64,000 nt of DNA from B3-G11 sp036985855. Its GTDB lineage: Bacteria; Actinomycetota; Acidimicrobiia; Spongiisociales; UBA5794. The notes beneath the pieces are model-generated. The model ran no database searches, was not told where the DNA came from, and saw only the letters and a program-made list of their open reading frames with translations. Made by a program: the position numbers and the translations under genes. The DNA lies in contig BTQL01000007.1 of NCBI GenBank assembly GCA_036985855.1, positions 3,150 through 67,149 of the forward strand, written 5' to 3'. Position 1 is the first letter of the stretch. Each line of letters opens with the position of its first letter. Below, piece by piece: positions 62,168-64,000 of this stretch.

Positions 62168-63277
62168 ATGCAACTCGGAATCCCTAACGAACAGACCTCA
62201 CATGAAAGCCGGGTTGCGGCACCTCCGGCCTCTGTGCCCACCTTCGTCGAGCTCGGTTTCGACGTGGCGGTCGAAACCGATGCGGGAAGAGCCGCAGGAT
62301 TCTTGGACACGGACTACGAATTGGCCGGCGCAACAGTCGTCGGAAGTCTCTCGGATGCACGACCGATCCACCTACTCGTACGCATATCTCCTCCGACGAA
62401 CACAGACCGCGCGCTCATGGCTCGCGGTGGTGTCATCGTGGGGCTCATTGACCCGGCAGCGAACCGAGACCTGGTCACCGGTTGGGGCGATGATGGAATC
62501 ACTACGATCTCGATGGAAATGCTGCCGCGGTCGACCCTTGCCCAGGCGATGGACGCACTCTCCTCCCAGGCAACCGCAGCGGGTTATGCAGCCGTTCTGC
62601 TCGGTGTCACGACTCTTCCCAAGTTCATGCCGATGCTGGTCACCGCTGCCGGCACGATTCCGCCATCGAACGTCCTCATCCTTGGTGTCGGCGTCGCTGG
62701 TCTCCAGGCCATCGCAACAGCCAAGCGGCTCGGGGCTGTGGTGTACGCATATGACATCCGGCCCGAAACGAAGGAGCAAGTCGAGTCTCTGGGTGGCCGA
62801 TTCGTCGAAGCGCCCACCCTCAAGATGGACGAAGGTGGATACGCCAGAGCCGTAGATGAGGAGACCCAGGCTGCACAGAAAGAAGCTCTCGCTTCTGCGG
62901 TTGCCGCGGCGGACCTCATCATCACAACCGCCCAGGTTCCGGGTCGTCGGGCCCCACGTCTCATCGACCGTGAGATGGTCGAGGCGATGAAACCAGGGTC
63001 TGTCATCATCGACATGGCCGCGGCCTCGGGAGGAAACGTCGAGGGCTCTTCGCCGGACGAAACGGTCGTCGTGCACGATGTGACGATTCTCGGTCCGACC
63101 GACCTCGCATCGCGCGTCGCCACAGACTCAAGCCGCATGTTCGGGCGCAATGTGCTCGAGCTCGTCAAACGAATGGTCGTAGATGGTGAGCTGATCGTTG
63201 ACCCTGAGGACCCGGTAGTCGGACCGGCCATCGTCGCCCCAATCCCCGCGCCCCAAGAAAGCGAGGCCACCGAATGA
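62168..63277 (+). CDS. pntAA: Proton-translocating transhydrogenase subunit alpha part 1
   Basis: This is the 369-residue soluble NAD(H)-binding domain I of the transhydrogenase. The start MQLGIPNEQTSHESRVAA matches the family; the NAD loop LGVGVAGLQAIATAKRLGA, RPETKEQVESLGG, and AQVPGRRAPRLI are present. GGAGGG lies 16 nt before ATG 62168, farther than usual. It makes a complex with PntAB and PntB and links proton entry to NADPH formation. A 76-bp gap follows the aldolase gene. Confidence 0.94.
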   Translation: MQLGIPNEQTSHESRVAAPPASVPTFVELGFDVAVETDAGRAAGFLDTDYELAGATVVGSLSDARPIHLLVRISPPTNTDRALMARGGVIVGLIDPAANRDLVTGWGDDGITTISMEMLPRSTLAQAMDALSSQATAAGYAAVLLGVTTLPKFMPMLVTAAGTIPPSNVLILGVGVAGLQAIATAKRLGAVVYAYDIRPETKEQVESLGGRFVEAPTLKMDEGGYARAVDEETQAAQKEALASAVAAADLIITTAQVPGRRAPRLIDREMVEAMKPGSVIIDMAAASGGNVEGSSPDETVVVHDVTILGPTDLASRVATDSSRMFGRNVLELVKRMVVDGELIVDPEDPVVGPAIVAPIPAPQESEATE

Positions 63278-63567
63278 GCGCCGAGTTCATCGCAGGCATC
63301 GTGGTCTTCGTACTCGCCGCGTTCGTCGGTTTCGAAGTCATCGCAAAGGTCCCGCGAACGCTTCACACACCACTCATGTCCGGGGCAAACGCGATCTCAG
63401 GTATCACGATCGTCGGGGCGATCATCGCGGCCGCGGTCGGGACCGGGGTGCTCGCGGCGGTGCTCGGATTCCTCGCGGTCACCTTCGCCATGATCAACGT
63501 CATTGGTGGTTTCCTCGTCACGGACCGCATGCTCGAGATGTTCAAGAAGATCCCTGGTAAGCGCTGA
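63274..63567 (+). CDS. pntAB: Transhydrogenase subunit alpha part 2
   Basis: This 97-residue membrane subunit has three helices and the motif TPLMSGANAISG, the proton-channel loop of PntAB, then INVIGGFLVTDRMLEMFKK. It overlaps pntAA and pntB by 4 and 1 bp, so all three subunits are co-translated. Confidence 0.95.
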   Translation: MSAEFIAGIVVFVLAAFVGFEVIAKVPRTLHTPLMSGANAISGITIVGAIIAAAVGTGVLAAVLGFLAVTFAMINVIGGFLVTDRMLEMFKKIPGKR

Positions 63568-64000
63568 TGGTCGAACTTGCCTACCTCGTCGCCGGTGTGC
63601 TTTTCATCGTCGGCCTCAAGGGTCTGACCTCTCCCAGAACTGCCAGGCGTGGCAACCGTATCGCGGCTCTCGGCATGCTCGTCGCCATCGTGGTGGTCGT
63701 TGTGGACCTCATCGGACTTGATGCCCAGCTTGCCTGGAGCATCGTCATCGCGGGCATCATCGTTGGTGGCGGAATCGGTGCATTCCTTGCGATTCGAGTC
63801 CAGATGACGGACATGCCGCAACTCGTTGCAGCATTCAACGGATTCGGCGGTGGGTCTTCCGCTCTCGTCGCCGCGGCAGCGGTGGTCGGCTCCAGCGCGA
63901 TCATGCCAACCGAGACGGCCGTCACCACGTCGCTCTCTCTCATCATCGGGGCGATAACACTGCTCGGATCCTTCATCGCCTTCGGCAAACTCCAAGGCAT
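63567..64000 (+). CDS. pntB: Transhydrogenase subunit beta (partial, runs off the window)
   Basis: The gene starts with TGATG on the pntAB stop and is open to the window edge (144 codons seen). Residues show the membrane domain of PntB: FIVGLKGLTSPRTARRGN, about five helices, and MTDMPQLVAAFNGFGGGSSA, the conserved segment with the His-to-Asn variant of the channel region. The NADP-binding domain lies beyond the window. Listed as partial; no internal break is seen. Confidence 0.93.
   Translation, partial: MVELAYLVAGVLFIVGLKGLTSPRTARRGNRIAALGMLVAIVVVVVDLIGLDAQLAWSIVIAGIIVGGGIGAFLAIRVQMTDMPQLVAAFNGFGGGSSALVAAAAVVGSSAIMPTETAVTTSLSLIIGAITLLGSFIAFGKLQG

Overview
This 64 kb window is chromosomal DNA of a moderately GC-rich member of the Actinomycetota. 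The evidence is a dcw cluster with SepF and no FtsA, a MurE with the meso-diaminopimelate motif DNPR, the actinobacterial FtsZ variant GEGGGTGTG, a DUF3040 protein, a likely F420-dependent LLM-fold oxidoreductase, and many ATGA/GTGA stop-start overlaps. An Acidimicrobiia-like lineage is plausible, but this is inference; no rRNA or tRNA gene was recognised to test it.

Layout. 1-4.8 kb: the 3' end of a coiled-coil DNA-binding protein carrying an in-frame palindromic repeat, a membrane protein, and a tightly overlapped ATPase-permease-ATPase-permease ABC exporter operon. 4.8-22.3 kb (minus strand): a complete division and cell-wall operon, mraZ-rsmH-ftsL-ftsI-murE-murF-mraY-murD-ftsW-murG-murC-murB-ftsQ-ftsZ-pgeF-yggS-sepF-yggT. 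It starts at a good promoter overlapped by three MraZ boxes, and rsmH is preceded by a strong leader hairpin. 22.5-24.8 kb: a universal stress protein, a catalytically degenerate resolvase-domain protein with its own promoter, and two uncharacterised proteins. 24.9-29.5 kb: a MoxR-DUF58-transglutaminase operon. 29.6-32.9 kb: a MerR regulator, a DUF3040 protein, a histidine phosphatase, a cupredoxin-like lipid-anchored or membrane-anchored protein without copper ligands, and two membrane proteins.

33-44.8 kb (minus strand): a long co-directional array. It begins with a Cys-rich mini-protein and a QueG-like iron-sulfur protein and continues through a phosphoesterase, methyltransferase, SRPBCC protein, ArsA-type ATPase with an HSP20-like tail, a 63-residue protein, ROK glucokinase, DUF1232 protein and AlaC-type aminotransferase. 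It ends in the type II fatty-acid operon fabD-fabH-fabG-acpP-fabF. 44.9-51.5 kb: PspA with a TPM-like membrane protein, an LLM oxidoreductase, a GAF-containing histidine kinase and a NYN-domain protein. 51.5-57.5 kb: the branched-chain operon ilvB-ilvN-ilvC-leuA-leuB, preceded by an attenuator that includes a 12-codon leader peptide ending in Leu-Val-Leu-Ile-Leu-Ile. 57.5-64 kb: a truncated DUF222/HNH remnant, an MFS transporter, and an NADPH-related run of gnd, a DapA-family aldolase and the split transhydrogenase pntAA-pntAB-pntB, which runs off the window.

How the parts fit. Most of the window is core anabolism and envelope biogenesis: peptidoglycan precursors and septation, fatty acids, branched-chain amino acids and NADPH supply. 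Envelope-stress functions (PspA, the sensor kinase, the ABC exporters) lie around them. The most informative non-coding signals are the ilvB attenuator, the rsmH leader hairpin and the MraZ-box promoter. No CRISPR array, prophage or intact insertion sequence was seen, and no stretch longer than 300 bases lacks a gene.
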